Both the position numbers and the translations under genes were made by a program. 64,000 bases of DNA from Dyella monticola (GTDB taxonomy: Bacteria > Pseudomonadota > Gammaproteobacteria > Xanthomonadales > Rhodanobacteraceae): NCBI RefSeq assembly GCF_003363155.1, contig NZ_QRBE01000001.1, positions 124,001 through 188,000 of the forward strand, in the 5' to 3' direction. Shown here piece after piece: positions 16,403 to 27,071 of this stretch. Position 1 is the stretch's first letter. Each line of letters opens with the position of its first letter. A model generated the notes under the pieces. The model worked only from the letters and a program-made list of their open reading frames with translations. It ran no database searches and had not been told where the DNA came from.

Positions 16403-17893
16403 CTAGGCGTTCAACGCCGTGGTCAATGCCCGTGTCACCGACGCGGGAGTGCCATCGCCTAATGCCGCGTACGCGCCCTGCAGCGCATGCACAAACGCCG
16501 CGTTCTGCGCCAAGCTGGCAAACACGCTCTCCAGCTTGAGGAATGCGTCGACATCGGCCCGCGCATCGCCGGTGCACGCGCGACCCACGTGCGAAAGCGT
16601 GTCATTGAGTGGGTCGACCAGCGCAATGCCGTTGTGCGCCTGTCTGCGCACGAACTGCATCCATCCGGCAATGGGCAGGCAGAGAAGGTCGATGGATTGC
16701 CCCTTCGCCTGCGCGTCGGCGATCGTGCTCAGCAAGCGAACCGGGAGTTTCTGCGATCCGTCCCAGGCAATTTGCAGAAGCCGATGGCGAATGGAGGGAT
16801 TGCGAAAGCGCTCGAGAATGGCCGCGATATAGGCATCGGTGTCGAAATTGCCCGGCAGCGTGATCGCAGGCGCTATCGCCGCGTGCATCAAACGCTCGAC
16901 AAAGCCTGCCAGAAGCGGTTCCTCCATGGCTTCGGCCACGGTCTGGATGTTCATCAGCGAGCCCAGATACGCCAGCGTCGAATGCGCGCCGTTGAGAAAG
17001 CGAAGCTTGGCGCGATCGTAGCCGGCGATGTCGTGGCTGATGGTGACGCCGACACGCTCAAACGGCGGCCGATCGTTGCAGAACCGATCTTCAATCACCC
17101 ATTGCGTATACATTTCACGCTGGATGGGCCATGCATCCACATAACCCAATTCGCCGACGACGCGCTCGCGCAGCGCATCGTCGGTGGCCGGCGTGATGCT
17201 GTCCACCATCGAGCACGGAAACGCCACCTTTGCGTCGATCCAGTCGGCCAGGCGCGGGTCGATGTGATGGGCGTACTGCAGCACGGCGCGGCGCAGACGA
17301 TGGCCGTTATCGGCGAGGTTGTCGCAACTGAGAACGGTGTAGGGAATAACACTTTGTCGACGGCGCGTGCGCAGGCCCGCGACGATATAACCGATGGCGC
17401 TGCGCGGCGTTTCGGGCGAAGCGAGATCATGCGCGATGTCCGGATGCGTAACGTCCAGATCGTCACCCGCCAGACAGTAGCCTTTTTCGGTGATGGTCAG
17501 CGTGACCAGGCGCACGGCCGAATCGGCCAGTCGCGACAGCACCGCGGCCTGTTCCTCGCGGGCGCACAGTAATTCGCGGATCGAGCCGATCACGCGCAAG
17601 CGTGTCTGTTGACCCAATAACAGCAGCGAGTAAAGCCCATCTTGTGGCATCAATGCCTGGCTTACTTCCGCGCTGTGCAGGGACACGCCGCAAATGGCCC
17701 AATCCGGGCGGTCCGCCAGCAGGTCGTCGATGTAAACCGCCTGATGCGCACGATGAAACGCGCCCACGCCTATGTGCACGATGCCGATGCGCGTGCGGCC
17801 TGGTTCATACGCCGGCTTGATGACAGACGCCGGCAAACTGGCCAGGGACAGTTCCGACAGGCGATCGGTGCGATGGGAGACAGTGCTCATCAT
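16403..17893 (-). CDS. uxuB: Fructuronate reductase (mannitol dehydrogenase family)
   Basis: A 496-residue polyol-specific long-chain dehydrogenase. The N-terminal Rossmann region shows VHIGVGAFHRAHQAVY, and the catalytic region contains KLRFLNGAHSTLAYLG with the Lys and Asn-x-x-His of the family. Mannitol dehydrogenase and UxuB share this fold; context settles it, since uxaC, mannonate dehydratase and KDG kinase lie alongside, so D-fructuronate to D-mannonate is the likely reaction. Its start overlaps the kdgK stop (ATGA), with a second ATG three bases on. It is the last gene of the long leftward operon from agu67. Confidence 0.91.
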   Translation of the reverse strand: MMSTVSHRTDRLSELSLASLPASVIKPAYEPGRTRIGIVHIGVGAFHRAHQAVYIDDLLADRPDWAICGVSLHSAEVSQALMPQDGLYSLLLLGQQTRLRVIGSIRELLCAREEQAAVLSRLADSAVRLVTLTITEKGYCLAGDDLDVTHPDIAHDLASPETPRSAIGYIVAGLRTRRRQSVIPYTVLSCDNLADNGHRLRRAVLQYAHHIDPRLADWIDAKVAFPCSMVDSITPATDDALRERVVGELGYVDAWPIQREMYTQWVIEDRFCNDRPPFERVGVTISHDIAGYDRAKLRFLNGAHSTLAYLGSLMNIQTVAEAMEEPLLAGFVERLMHAAIAPAITLPGNFDTDAYIAAILERFRNPSIRHRLLQIAWDGSQKLPVRLLSTIADAQAKGQSIDLLCLPIAGWMQFVRRQAHNGIALVDPLNDTLSHVGRACTGDARADVDAFLKLESVFASLAQNAAFVHALQGAYAALGDGTPASVTRALTTALNA

Positions 17894-18927
17894 CGCTTTA
17901 CCTCGAAGCCGCCTTGGGTAAGGAAGGCAAGCATGTCCGCTTCACGCAACGTATTCACGTCGCCAGGAATCGAATGCTTCAGGCACGTGGCTGCCATGGC
18001 AAAGTCGAGAGCGGCGTGTTCGGGCATGTTTCGGAACAGGCCGTGCAACAGACCGGCGGCAAAGGCATCGCCGCCGCCGATACGGTCGACAATCTGGGTC
18101 AAGCTATGTGTGGTGCTGCTCAGTACGTGTTCGCGTGTGGCGAGCAGACCCACGATGTCCTGGTCATCGACGTTGCGATGAAAACGCTCAGTTGCAGCCA
18201 GGCGACGAAGGCGCGGCCATTGCGCGAAGGCGGCATCGGCGGCGGCACGAAAACGGTCGTTGGCCGTTGCACCTGGGAAATCGCGGCCAAGTATCAGGGC
18301 AACATCGCGATCATTGCCGAACATCAGGTCCGCTTCGCTGACGATGTCGCGCAACAACGCGGGCGCCTGCGCGGCGCGCGATCCCCACAGTTTGCTGCGG
18401 TAATTGCAGTCAAAGGAGATCGACAGACCGGCTTCGCGCGCCGCGCGGACAGCATCGAGCGTCGCTTGGGCCGTGGATGTGCCGAGGGCTAGGTTGATGC
18501 CCGATACGTGCAGCCACTGCGCGCCCGCAAGCAGGCTCGGCCAATCGTAGGCACCCGGCGCTACGCGCGCGAAGACCGAGTCCGCCCGATCGTAGAGCAC
18601 CTCGGAAGGCCGATGCATGGCGCCCGGCGAAAAAAAATAGAGCCCCATGCGTCCTTCGGCGTAATGCAGGCTCGTGGTATCCACCCCGTGGCGGCGCAGC
18701 TCGCCCGCGCACGCGTGCCCGAGCATGTTGTCCGGTAGCGCGCTGACCATGACGCTGTCGTGACCGAGAATAGCCAGCGACGCGGCGACATTGGCTTCCG
18801 CACCACCAAAACGCACCTCAAAGCGGGGTGATTGCAGCGGCAGCTCGTTTCCCGGCGGCGACATCCGCATCAACAGTTCACCGAAGCACACGATACGGCG
18901 CGCGGTGGATAGTGGTTCGTTAGGCAT
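17890..18927 (-). CDS. kdgK: 2-dehydro-3-deoxygluconate (KDG) kinase
   Basis: A PfkB/ribokinase-family sugar kinase of 345 residues from the ATG at 18927 (an upstream TTG at 18942 overlaps the GH3 stop). Family features are VCFGELLMRMSPPG, the substrate-side FGGAEANVA and the anion-hole/catalytic motif DRIGGGDAFAAG with the catalytic Asp. Phosphorylating KDG to KDPG completes the glucuronate branch before Entner-Doudoroff aldol cleavage. The KDPG aldolase gene is not in the window. Overlap with uxuB implies coupled translation. Confidence 0.92.
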   Translation of the reverse strand: MPNEPLSTARRIVCFGELLMRMSPPGNELPLQSPRFEVRFGGAEANVAASLAILGHDSVMVSALPDNMLGHACAGELRRHGVDTTSLHYAEGRMGLYFFSPGAMHRPSEVLYDRADSVFARVAPGAYDWPSLLAGAQWLHVSGINLALGTSTAQATLDAVRAAREAGLSISFDCNYRSKLWGSRAAQAPALLRDIVSEADLMFGNDRDVALILGRDFPGATANDRFRAAADAAFAQWPRLRRLAATERFHRNVDDQDIVGLLATREHVLSSTTHSLTQIVDRIGGGDAFAAGLLHGLFRNMPEHAALDFAMAATCLKHSIPGDVNTLREADMLAFLTQGGFEVKR

Positions 18928-18938
18928 CGCGGTTCTCG

Positions 18939-21599
18939 TCAATCGTCAACGCTGAAATCGTGGGTCAGGCGTATATCGTCGCTGGACGCACCGATCTGCA
19001 CTTGATAGCTGCCCGGATCGACGGCGTAGGCATGATGCACCTCGTCGTAATACCGCAGATCGTGTTCTGGCGAAATCTCGAAAGAAACGCTCTGTTCTTC
19101 GCCCGGTTGCAGATGCACACGCTGGAAGCCGTGCAATGCCTTGATCACGCGCGCGTGCGGCGCGGTGAGCGGATGCATGTACAACTGCACCACTTCGTCG
19201 CCAGCACGTGAACCGGTGTTCTTCACCTTCAGCGTGACGTGGAGGTGGCCCTTGTCATTGACCGTCTGCTGGTCGAGCTGGAGATTGGAATAGGCAAACG
19301 TCGTATATGACAGGCCATAGCCGAACGGATAAAGCGGCTCGCCTTTGAAGTAGCGATAGGTGCGGCCCATCATGCTGTAGTCATCGAACGGCGGCAGCTT
19401 TTCGTCGGCCTTGTAGAAGGTGACCGGCAAGCGTCCTGCGGGATCGGTGTTGCCGAACAGTACATCCGCCACGGCATTGCCGCCGCGTTGCCCGGGATAC
19501 CACGCCACCAGAATTGCCGGAATGTGCTGCTTGGCCCAGTCGATCGCCAGCGCGGAGCCGGTGGTTACCACGAAGACGACAGGTTTGCCGGTGGCATTGA
19601 GAGCTTTCAGCAATGTTTGCTGTGTGGCCGGTAGTCGCAGATCGGTACGGTCGCCACCGGAGAAACCCGGATAGTTGACCTTCATCTCTTCGCCTTCGAG
19701 CTCGCTGGTAAGGCCGCCGACGTAGATCACTACGTCGGCCTGGCGTGCGTCATCCAAGGCTTGGTCGAACGGGGATTTGGCACCCGGCACGCGCCACGCC
19801 AGCTTTACGTCGGGGTTTTGATCGCTCGTCTTGGCGTATTCGAGGCGAATGTCGTAAGCCTTGCCGGCTTCAAGCTCGATGGAGGCGTTATGACTTCGCG
19901 AGTCGCCATTCGCTCGCCATGCGTCCATCAGCAGGTGATTATCCAGATACAGGCGGAAACCACCCTTGGCAGCAGCGTTCAGTTCATAACGGCCGGATAC
20001 GGGCGGAATGAGCTTGCCCGTCCAGCGCACGCTGAAATCGTTGTCCTGGAGGGCCTTGTCGGCGGGAAATTCGCCACGCGTCACCAGATCATCGGTGGGC
20101 GTGCTGTGATCCCAGTTGAAGCTGATCTTGGTATCGACGCGGGTCAGAACCGGTGCGGTGCTGAAATTGTCACCCCGGAAATATTCGGCCTTGAGACCAT
20201 GCTCGGTCGCATCCGCGGATGGGCGTAAGTAGGCCGGCTCGATCAGCGTGGCCAAGCCGGAGCTGTTGAATCCTTCGACGAGTTCAGTGCCGTGCGTATA
20301 GGTGATCGACGCGTTGGGGGCGGCCTCGCGAATGCCCTGAAGGATGGTTACCGGTGCTGCCGGCGTGCCATGGTAATTGCCGACCAATGCTGTGACGTCG
20401 TCAGCGGTCGGCCCGATCACGGCAATGCGACGCGTGCTGCGCGAGAGCGGCAGAATGCCGTTGTTTTTCAGCAACACGATCGACTCGTCCGCAGCGCGGC
20501 GCGCCAGCGCGTCGTGCTGCGGGGAATCGTTGACCGAATAGGGCAGCTTCGACCACGGCACGCGCTTGGGCGGATCGAACATGCCCAGGCGCAAGCGCGC
20601 GAACATCAGGCGCTTGAGTGATCTATCGATGTCCGCTTCGCTGATCAATCCGTCGTGCACGGCCTTGGTCAGCGCGGCATAGGTGGTGCCGCAGTTGAGA
20701 TCGTCGCCATGCTTTACCGCAAGGGCGGCAGCTTGTTCGGCCGTTTGCACGACCTTGTGCTGCAGATAGATGTCTTGCACGGCATCGCAATCGGAAACGA
20801 CATAACCGGTGAAACCCCATTGCTTGCGCAGCGTATCCTGCAGCAAGAACGTGCTGGCTGTGGCCGGTTCGCCGTTGACCCGGTTGTATGCGCCCATGAC
20901 GGCGTCGACATGCGCTTCCTGCACGAGTGCCTGGAACGCCGGCAGGTAGGTTTCGTAGAGATCGCGGTCGCTTGGATGCACGTCGAAGTGATGACGTTCC
21001 GATTCCGGACCACTGTGCACCGCGAAATGCTTGGCGGTGGCGTCCAGCTTGCGGTACTTCGGATCATCGCCTTGCATGCCCTCCACAAACGCTACACCCA
21101 TGCGCGACGTGAGGAAGGGGTCTTCGCCATAGGTCTCCTGCCCGCGTCCCCAGCGCGGATCGCGGAAAATGTTGATGTTCGGCGACCAGAACGTCAGGCC
21201 TTCGTAGCGACCGTGCATGCCGCGCCGTTCGAACTCGTTGTACTTGGCGCGGGCTTCATCGCTGATGGCGGTGGCAACCTGGCCCATCAGCGTGGTGTCG
21301 AAGGTGGCGGCAAGGCCGATCGCTTGCGGAAAGACGGTAGCCTGTCCGGCACGTGCTACGCCGTGCAGGCCTTCATCCCACCAATCGTAGGCGGGTATGC
21401 CTAAGCGAGGAATCGCCGGGGCGGTGTTCTGCATCTGCGAAACCTTTTCTTCCAGTGTCATGCGCGACACCAGATCGGCAGCGCGATCCTGGAAGCTGCG
21501 AGTGGGGTCCTGATAGATGGCTGTCTGCGACCACGCGGGAAGCGCGCTCGACGTAAGCAGGGCGACGATGAGGAGCATTCTGAGATTGAGCTTTTTCAC
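18939..21599 (-). CDS. GH3 beta-xylosidase / beta-glucosidase with PA14 insertion, secreted
   Basis: An 886-residue family-3 glycoside hydrolase. I chose the GTG at 21599 because AAGGA lies seven bases upstream and it gives a clean signal peptide ending PAWSQ; the frame opens at another GTG at 21629. The TIM-barrel N-domain carries LHGVARAG and the nucleophile Asp in YVVSDCDAVQDIY (about residue 285). A PA14-like domain (about 430-600, AEYFRGDNF to VKLAWRVPG) is inserted in the sandwich domain, then LTSELEGEEM and a fibronectin-III-like C-terminus. Context favours beta-xylosidase. The PA14 insert may bind oligosaccharides. Confidence 0.92.
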   Translation of the reverse strand: MKKLNLRMLLIVALLTSSALPAWSQTAIYQDPTRSFQDRAADLVSRMTLEEKVSQMQNTAPAIPRLGIPAYDWWDEGLHGVARAGQATVFPQAIGLAATFDTTLMGQVATAISDEARAKYNEFERRGMHGRYEGLTFWSPNINIFRDPRWGRGQETYGEDPFLTSRMGVAFVEGMQGDDPKYRKLDATAKHFAVHSGPESERHHFDVHPSDRDLYETYLPAFQALVQEAHVDAVMGAYNRVNGEPATASTFLLQDTLRKQWGFTGYVVSDCDAVQDIYLQHKVVQTAEQAAALAVKHGDDLNCGTTYAALTKAVHDGLISEADIDRSLKRLMFARLRLGMFDPPKRVPWSKLPYSVNDSPQHDALARRAADESIVLLKNNGILPLSRSTRRIAVIGPTADDVTALVGNYHGTPAAPVTILQGIREAAPNASITYTHGTELVEGFNSSGLATLIEPAYLRPSADATEHGLKAEYFRGDNFSTAPVLTRVDTKISFNWDHSTPTDDLVTRGEFPADKALQDNDFSVRWTGKLIPPVSGRYELNAAAKGGFRLYLDNHLLMDAWRANGDSRSHNASIELEAGKAYDIRLEYAKTSDQNPDVKLAWRVPGAKSPFDQALDDARQADVVIYVGGLTSELEGEEMKVNYPGFSGGDRTDLRLPATQQTLLKALNATGKPVVFVVTTGSALAIDWAKQHIPAILVAWYPGQRGGNAVADVLFGNTDPAGRLPVTFYKADEKLPPFDDYSMMGRTYRYFKGEPLYPFGYGLSYTTFAYSNLQLDQQTVNDKGHLHVTLKVKNTGSRAGDEVVQLYMHPLTAPHARVIKALHGFQRVHLQPGEEQSVSFEISPEHDLRYYDEVHHAYAVDPGSYQVQIGASSDDIRLTHDFSVDD

Positions 21600-21616
21600 G
21601 CGCGAATCCTTGGTTG

Positions 21617-22885
21617 TTACCAGTCCCACATCGAGCCGTCTTCAAGACGCGCAATCGGCAGTTGCTTGGGCGAGTAGGGAAAGCGCGCCGCAAGCTTTTC
21701 GTCGATCGTGACGCCATGCCCCGCTGTTTCGCCGCAATGCAGGCGGCCGTCGCGGAGCACGTAGTCGTGCGGAAATACTTCGTCGGTTTCGTCAGAATGG
21801 AACATGTATTCCTGAATTCCGAAATTGGGCACCCAGGTGTCGAAATGGAGTGCGGCGCCCATGCATACCGGCGACAGATCCGTCGCGCCGTGGAATCCCG
21901 TGCGCACTTGATGCAGCGCCGCGAAATCGGCCAGTCGCCGCATGTGCGTAATGCCACCGCCGTGCACGATCGTGGTGCGGATATAGTCGATGAGCTGGTT
22001 TTCGATCAGGTGTTTGCAATCCCAGATCGAGTTGAATACTTCTCCGACGGCCAGTGGCGTAGTCGAGTGCTGGCGGATGAGCTCGAAGGACTTCTGGTTT
22101 TCCGCCGGCGTTGCATCCTCCATCCAGAACAGGCGATACGGTTCCAGGCTGCGTGCGAGGCGTGCGGCTTCGATCGGTGTCAGGCGGTGATGGACGTCAT
22201 GCAGCAAGTGGACATCGGTGCCGTGATCGTGCCGCAGGCGTTCGAACAGTTTCGGCGCGATGTCCAGGTATTGCGGCGTCGACCAGACTGTCTCGAGCGG
22301 AAGCTCGCTTTCTGCCGGTTCGTAGGCTTTGCCGCTGGAAATGCCATACGCCTTCTTCACGCCCGGTACGCCGCATTGCGCACGCACAGCGAGAAAACCT
22401 TGCTCGATAAAGCGCCCGACGGCATCGCTGGCTTCTTCGATGTCGCGACCGTTGGCGTGGCCGTATACCAGCGCGCCTTCGCGCGAGCGTCCACCCAGCA
22501 ACTGGTAGATCGGCATATTGGCGAACTTGCCCAGAATATCCCACAGCGCCACGTCTACCGCAGCAATGGCGGTCATGGTCACCGGGCCGCGTCGCCAATA
22601 GGCGCCGCGATGGAAGAACTGCCAGATGTCTTCGATGCGGCCGGCATCGCGGCCGATCAAATTGGGCGCGAGGTGATCCTGCAAATACGAAGCGACGGCC
22701 AATTCACGCCCGTTGAGCGTCGCGTCGCCAAGGCCGGTGATGCCGGAGCGCGTTTCGATCTTCAAGGTGACGAAGTTGCGCCCGGGGCAGGTAACGATGA
22801 CGCGTGCGTCCACGATCTCGCGATCGCGCGCCGAGCTATGGGTGTTGCTTGCAGGAGTAGATGCGGTGTTCATGATCGGATTCAC
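21617..22885 (-). CDS. manD: D-mannonate dehydratase (enolase superfamily, ManD type)
   Basis: A 422-residue member of the enolase superfamily that dehydrates D-mannonate to KDG. It replaces the unrelated UxuA dehydratase usually paired with UxuB. Visible are the N-terminal capping domain ([15 protein letters not shown]), [20 protein letters not shown], and a barrel with metal ligands Asp in LLHDVHHRL, Glu in FWMEDATP and Glu in VGEVFNS. It ends SMWDW, as ManD proteins typically do. The GTG start overlaps the esterase stop by 4 bases (GTGA); an ATG at 22873 is the alternative. Neighbouring uxuB and kdgK support the mannonate assignment. Confidence 0.93.
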   Translation of the reverse strand: MNPIMNTASTPASNTHSSARDREIVDARVIVTCPGRNFVTLKIETRSGITGLGDATLNGRELAVASYLQDHLAPNLIGRDAGRIEDIWQFFHRGAYWRRGPVTMTAIAAVDVALWDILGKFANMPIYQLLGGRSREGALVYGHANGRDIEEASDAVGRFIEQGFLAVRAQCGVPGVKKAYGISSGKAYEPAESELPLETVWSTPQYLDIAPKLFERLRHDHGTDVHLLHDVHHRLTPIEAARLARSLEPYRLFWMEDATPAENQKSFELIRQHSTTPLAVGEVFNSIWDCKHLIENQLIDYIRTTIVHGGGITHMRRLADFAALHQVRTGFHGATDLSPVCMGAALHFDTWVPNFGIQEYMFHSDETDEVFPHDYVLRDGRLHCGETAGHGVTIDEKLAARFPYSPKQLPIARLEDGSMWDW

Positions 22886-24867
22886 GAATGAGAGTGCGTG
22901 GATGAAAGGGAAAACTCAAACGGCCCGGCGGGCAAGCCGGCGTTGTCGTAAAGCGTGCAAATGGGGCTGTCGGCCCAGCAATAGCGCACGCGAGTAACGG
23001 TGTTCGCGGATGGAGCGTGCAGAACGATCTGATCGCTGTGGATGTCCGCTTGCGCGTAGTGGCAGCTGCCCTGTGTCGCGCCGCACAGTTCGAAGCCGAT
23101 GGGATGATCGCCGCTATAGGCGACCAGTTGTCCCGTGACATCTTTGAATGCGAGCGTGACTGTATCGCCATCGTGCTTCGCTTTGGCCGGAACGGGGCCG
23201 GAGGGCGGCAACGCTTCGCCGTACACCACGTGACGAGCAGCGCGTGCCAGACGCCGGCCGACTTCTTGTTTGTTGGCCGGATGAATGTCGTAGCGTTCGC
23301 CGATGTCGACGGTAACGGCGAGGCCGGAATGCGCATCTTCCGCGGCGACTTCCCGCTGCGCTTCGCGTACATCGGCCCAGCCGCTTTCGCCTGGATGCGT
23401 GGGCGAAGGGCCGTAGCTGGACAGTTGCACGATCAGCATCGGCAGATCAGCGCCGAAGCGCGTGCGCAGTTCGCTGCGCAGTGCTTCCAGCAACGCACGA
23501 TAATTGCCCGGATCGCCTGTATTGGATTCGCCCTGATACCACAGCGCACCGCGCATGCCGTAGTGGCCAAGCGGCGCGATCATGCCGTTGTAGAGCGTGG
23601 TGAGCCCCGATGTCGATTGCCAGGGCACACGCGGCGGCGAGCCGAAGGCGGAGGGTACAACCCGATATTGCCAGTTGCCCAGCGGCACGGTGGAGCCATC
23701 GCTCAAACGCAGCGTGCGTTGATCGGCCGGGCCATAGACACCACCGTCGCGATAAGTGTTGAGCACGTTGACGGTAATCAGGTTGTCGCCTTCGTGCAGC
23801 ACGCCCGGTGGCACGGCATACACGCGCGCAACGCCACCGTAAGCGGTGCCGATCCAGTGGCCGTTGATCCAGGTTTCATCGATCTCGTTGGCGATGCCCA
23901 ATGACAGCGCGACGCCGTGCTCAGCCTGCTGCTTGGTCAACGTGAGCGTGGTGCGATACCACAGCATGCCAGTGAAGCTGGCCAGCGATGGCACCCCCCA
24001 ATGCTGCCAGGGGCCGCGGTCGATCGGTGCGGGCAACCAGCCTTTGCTACTGATATGTGCAGGGTTCCACGGTGCGTTGTCTGCGGTGACACCCGGGCGC
24101 GATAGCCACCAGGTTTTCCATTGATGGTCCCAGAGCGCGTCCGCTTGCGTGCGATCGGTAGCGTAACGTTCGAGCAGGTTCAGACTATCGTCGTAGCCGC
24201 CGACGCTGCGCAACGCCTGCGCGCTTAGCCACGGTTCGATGCGCGAGCCGTTCCAGGCGGACACGATCAGGCCCATCGGCACGTCAACGGTTTTCTGCAA
24301 TTCGCGTGCGAAGTAATAACAGGTGGCCGAGAATTGGGGCACGTTCGCCGGGGTGGTTTTCAGCCAATGATCGTTGGCCGGGATGCTGTCCAGTGGCGTG
24401 GCGCTGCTCACGTTGTCCACGCTCAGCACGCGAATGCGATCGTTCGATGCGTTGGCGATTTCCGAATCCACATCCAGCGTGCGCCTGACCGGCAACACCA
24501 TGTTGGACTGCCCGGAACACAGATATACATCGCCGATCAGGATGTCGTGGATGGTTTGTGTCGCACCGTCTTGCGTGCTGACGGTAAGCGTGTACGGACC
24601 GCCTGCCGGAAGCGGCGGCAGCGATGCTTCCCAATGGCCATGCGTGTCGGCGCGACTGCTGACGCGCTTATCGGCCAGCGTGAGGGTAACCGCGGTGCCG
24701 GGCGTGGCATGCCCCCAGATCGGATTGGCATGGCCGCGCTGCAGGACGGCGCTGTCCTGGAAGAGGGGGTTCAATAGCGCGTCGTTGGTGCTGGCAGCGT
24801 GCGCACAGAACGTCGTTGCACACGACAGCGCCAACAGCATCGCGCCCGCACGAGCACGGATCACCAT
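22882..24867 (-). CDS. Sialate O-acetylesterase-like SGNH esterase (xylan deacetylation)
   Basis: A 661-residue secreted esterase. The ATG at 24867 overlaps the agu67 stop by 7 bases and yields a signal peptide ending FCAHAAS; the longer open frame upstream lies inside agu67. The SGNH nucleophile motif [12 protein letters not shown] lies at about residues 112-123, the block motif LWYQGESN follows in the middle, and [15 protein letters not shown] near the C-terminus supplies the Asp-His pair. A jelly-roll segment lies between (about 250-400). In a glucuronoxylan operon the most likely substrate is acetylated xylo-oligosaccharides rather than sialic acid; this is inference from context. Confidence 0.88.
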   Translation of the reverse strand: MVIRARAGAMLLALSCATTFCAHAASTNDALLNPLFQDSAVLQRGHANPIWGHATPGTAVTLTLADKRVSSRADTHGHWEASLPPLPAGGPYTLTVSTQDGATQTIHDILIGDVYLCSGQSNMVLPVRRTLDVDSEIANASNDRIRVLSVDNVSSATPLDSIPANDHWLKTTPANVPQFSATCYYFARELQKTVDVPMGLIVSAWNGSRIEPWLSAQALRSVGGYDDSLNLLERYATDRTQADALWDHQWKTWWLSRPGVTADNAPWNPAHISSKGWLPAPIDRGPWQHWGVPSLASFTGMLWYRTTLTLTKQQAEHGVALSLGIANEIDETWINGHWIGTAYGGVARVYAVPPGVLHEGDNLITVNVLNTYRDGGVYGPADQRTLRLSDGSTVPLGNWQYRVVPSAFGSPPRVPWQSTSGLTTLYNGMIAPLGHYGMRGALWYQGESNTGDPGNYRALLEALRSELRTRFGADLPMLIVQLSSYGPSPTHPGESGWADVREAQREVAAEDAHSGLAVTVDIGERYDIHPANKQEVGRRLARAARHVVYGEALPPSGPVPAKAKHDGDTVTLAFKDVTGQLVAYSGDHPIGFELCGATQGSCHYAQADIHSDQIVLHAPSANTVTRVRYCWADSPICTLYDNAGLPAGPFEFSLSSTHSHS

Positions 24868-27035
24868 GAAGAGTAGCCCGGGACAAAGTCGAACGTCAGA
24901 GATTGGTAGTACTTGAGCGAATGCTGCGGCGGTGCGAAGCCTGGCGGCAGCGGCAGGCCCGATTGGCTCTGGAAGTACGCAATGCAGGCATCGCGCCACC
25001 ATTGCGCTTCTTTTTGCTGGATCGCGAGGAACGTCGCCACCTGCTGATAACGCTCGGGGTCGATGTAGCCGTTCATGTGGCTCCAGGTTTCACGCATGCG
25101 CTTTACGTCATCGACGCCCTGCGTGTAGTGCGCGACCAGTTCGTACCACAGCGTCTGGCCGGAATGCATGCGGTAATCCCACGGCACATGATGGAACCAG
25201 AGCAGCAGTGTTTCAGGTGTTTTGGTGATGTCGTTGAATTCGTCAGCGACGGCTGGCGCGTACTGATCGACCGCATCGCTGCCAGTGCGCGTGCGATCAA
25301 AACCGATGCCTTGGTGATCCGCGCGGTTGTAATAAACGGGCCGCCAATCGGCACGTGCTTCGCTGGCATCCCACGGCGCGGGTCCGTAATGATGGTTCGG
25401 CCCCATAATGTGGTGCAGCCCCAGCGGTGTCATGTAATCAACGGCCGCTTCGCGCGAACCCATCATCATGTCGACCACGGGTTTGACGAAAGCAGGGTTG
25501 TTGGTGAAGGTCATCCGCACCCATTGTTCGGCAATGGTGCGCGAAGACAGCGTGGGATCCCAGGCAAGGCGACCGAATACGTACCAATTGGCCTGGTTGA
25601 AATCCGAGCCGCTCCAGTTGCGGTCGGTGCCGATGTTGGCGACACCTGCCATGCCGGTAAGCGTGTGATGGTCGAGCGAACCATCGATCACTTTGGCGAC
25701 GGTGCTGCCTTTGCCGTGCACCATCGTGTCGGAGGAAAGCACTTCCTGGAACAATGGGCCCAGATACACCAGATGCGTGGCGAAACCCAGGTATTCCTTG
25801 GTGATCTCGAACTCCATCATCAGCGGTGTTTTCGGCATGGCGCCGAACAATGGACTGAAGGGTTCGCGCGGCTGGAAGTCGATCGGGCCGTTCTTGACCT
25901 GGATGAGCACGTTGTCGCGGAAATGGCCATCCAGCGGTTTGAATTCGTCGTAGGCCTGCTTGGCGCGATCTTCCCCGTTAGCCGAGTAGACGAAGGCGCG
26001 CCACATCACCACGCCGCCATGCGGCGCGAGCGCATCGGCCAGCATGTTGGCACCGTCGGCATGCGTGCGGTGGTAATCCTGCGGGCCAGGCTGGCCTTCC
26101 GAATTGGCCTTCACCAGGAAGCCGCCAAAGTCTGGAATGAGCTTGTAGATCTCATCCGCTTTGTCACGCCACCAGCGTTGCACTTGCGGATCGAGCGGAT
26201 CGGCGGTCTTCAGGTGACCGATTTCAATCGGCGCGCTGAAGCGCACGCTCAAGTAAACGCGAATGCCGTAAGGGCGAAAAACGTCTGCCAGCGCGGCAAC
26301 CTTTTGCAGATATGTGGGCGTAAGAATCTGGGCGCCGGCATTGACGTTATTCAACACCGTGCCGTTGATGCCAATCGATGCATTCGCGCGTGCGTAATCG
26401 GTATAGCGCGGCGCGCGCCAATCGGGCAGCTTCCACCAATCCCAGATCGAGGCGCCGGCGTAGCCGCGCTCCACCTGCCCGTTGAGGTTGTCCCAGTGAT
26501 TGAGCACACGCAGTTTCACGTGCGGGATTTGGGTTACGTCGAGATGATCAATGGATTGTTCGGTCTGCAGCAGGCGCAGGAAGTGAAAGGTGCCATACAG
26601 CGCGCCGATGTCGTCATGCGCGACGATGGCGGTGGCGGCATGGCCATTCACCTCAACGGTGCGGATGATGTAGCCCTCGTGTCCGAGGCTTTTCGTATCC
26701 AGATGCAGGCCGGCGATCACCGGCGAGGAACCAGGTGTACCGACGATGATCGCGCCGTTGCTCGTCACTGCATCGGATGAGGGGGGTGCCTGCCCGAGCA
26801 ATCCGCCGAGACCCCGCAGCAGCTCCGCGCGGGTGACGGTCTGCGTGGGCGTCGACGCGCTTTCGATCAACTGCGTGGCATGGCTGCGGTAGATCGCTGC
26901 CTGTTGTGTCGCAAGCAGGTGGTAACGCAGCCACAGCTCATACCCGTCTTCGGCGTGGAGCGGTGCCATGCACACGCATATAACCGCCAAAACCAGCATG
27001 GTCATCCATGCATGCACGCGTGGAGCCGGATGCAT
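24861..27035 (-). CDS. agu67: GH67 alpha-glucuronidase, periplasmic
   Basis: A 724-residue family-67 enzyme that removes (4-O-methyl-)glucuronic acid from the non-reducing ends of xylo-oligosaccharides. The frame is open to 27191, but I place the start at the ATG at 27035: it gives a signal peptide ending APLHAED and leaves the operator at 27072-27085 upstream. Catalytic candidates are Glu in VKANSEGQPGPQ, Asp in HFRDNVLIQVKNGPIDF and Glu in MMEFEITKEYLG. It is the first gene of the leftward operon agu67-esterase-manD-GH3-kdgK-uxuB, so release of glucuronate and its catabolism are expressed together. Confidence 0.94.
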   Translation of the reverse strand: MHPAPRVHAWMTMLVLAVICVCMAPLHAEDGYELWLRYHLLATQQAAIYRSHATQLIESASTPTQTVTRAELLRGLGGLLGQAPPSSDAVTSNGAIIVGTPGSSPVIAGLHLDTKSLGHEGYIIRTVEVNGHAATAIVAHDDIGALYGTFHFLRLLQTEQSIDHLDVTQIPHVKLRVLNHWDNLNGQVERGYAGASIWDWWKLPDWRAPRYTDYARANASIGINGTVLNNVNAGAQILTPTYLQKVAALADVFRPYGIRVYLSVRFSAPIEIGHLKTADPLDPQVQRWWRDKADEIYKLIPDFGGFLVKANSEGQPGPQDYHRTHADGANMLADALAPHGGVVMWRAFVYSANGEDRAKQAYDEFKPLDGHFRDNVLIQVKNGPIDFQPREPFSPLFGAMPKTPLMMEFEITKEYLGFATHLVYLGPLFQEVLSSDTMVHGKGSTVAKVIDGSLDHHTLTGMAGVANIGTDRNWSGSDFNQANWYVFGRLAWDPTLSSRTIAEQWVRMTFTNNPAFVKPVVDMMMGSREAAVDYMTPLGLHHIMGPNHHYGPAPWDASEARADWRPVYYNRADHQGIGFDRTRTGSDAVDQYAPAVADEFNDITKTPETLLLWFHHVPWDYRMHSGQTLWYELVAHYTQGVDDVKRMRETWSHMNGYIDPERYQQVATFLAIQQKEAQWWRDACIAYFQSQSGLPLPPGFAPPQHSLKYYQSLTFDFVPGYSSW

Positions 27036-27071
27036 CGGCCGCGCCCGGATATCTTTATCGGAGCGTGCGCC

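Noticed and set aside
24903-26780. 625-codon plus-strand ORF opposite agu67
   Set aside because: Long only because of GC-rich codon bias in agu67; composition lacks any protein family pattern.
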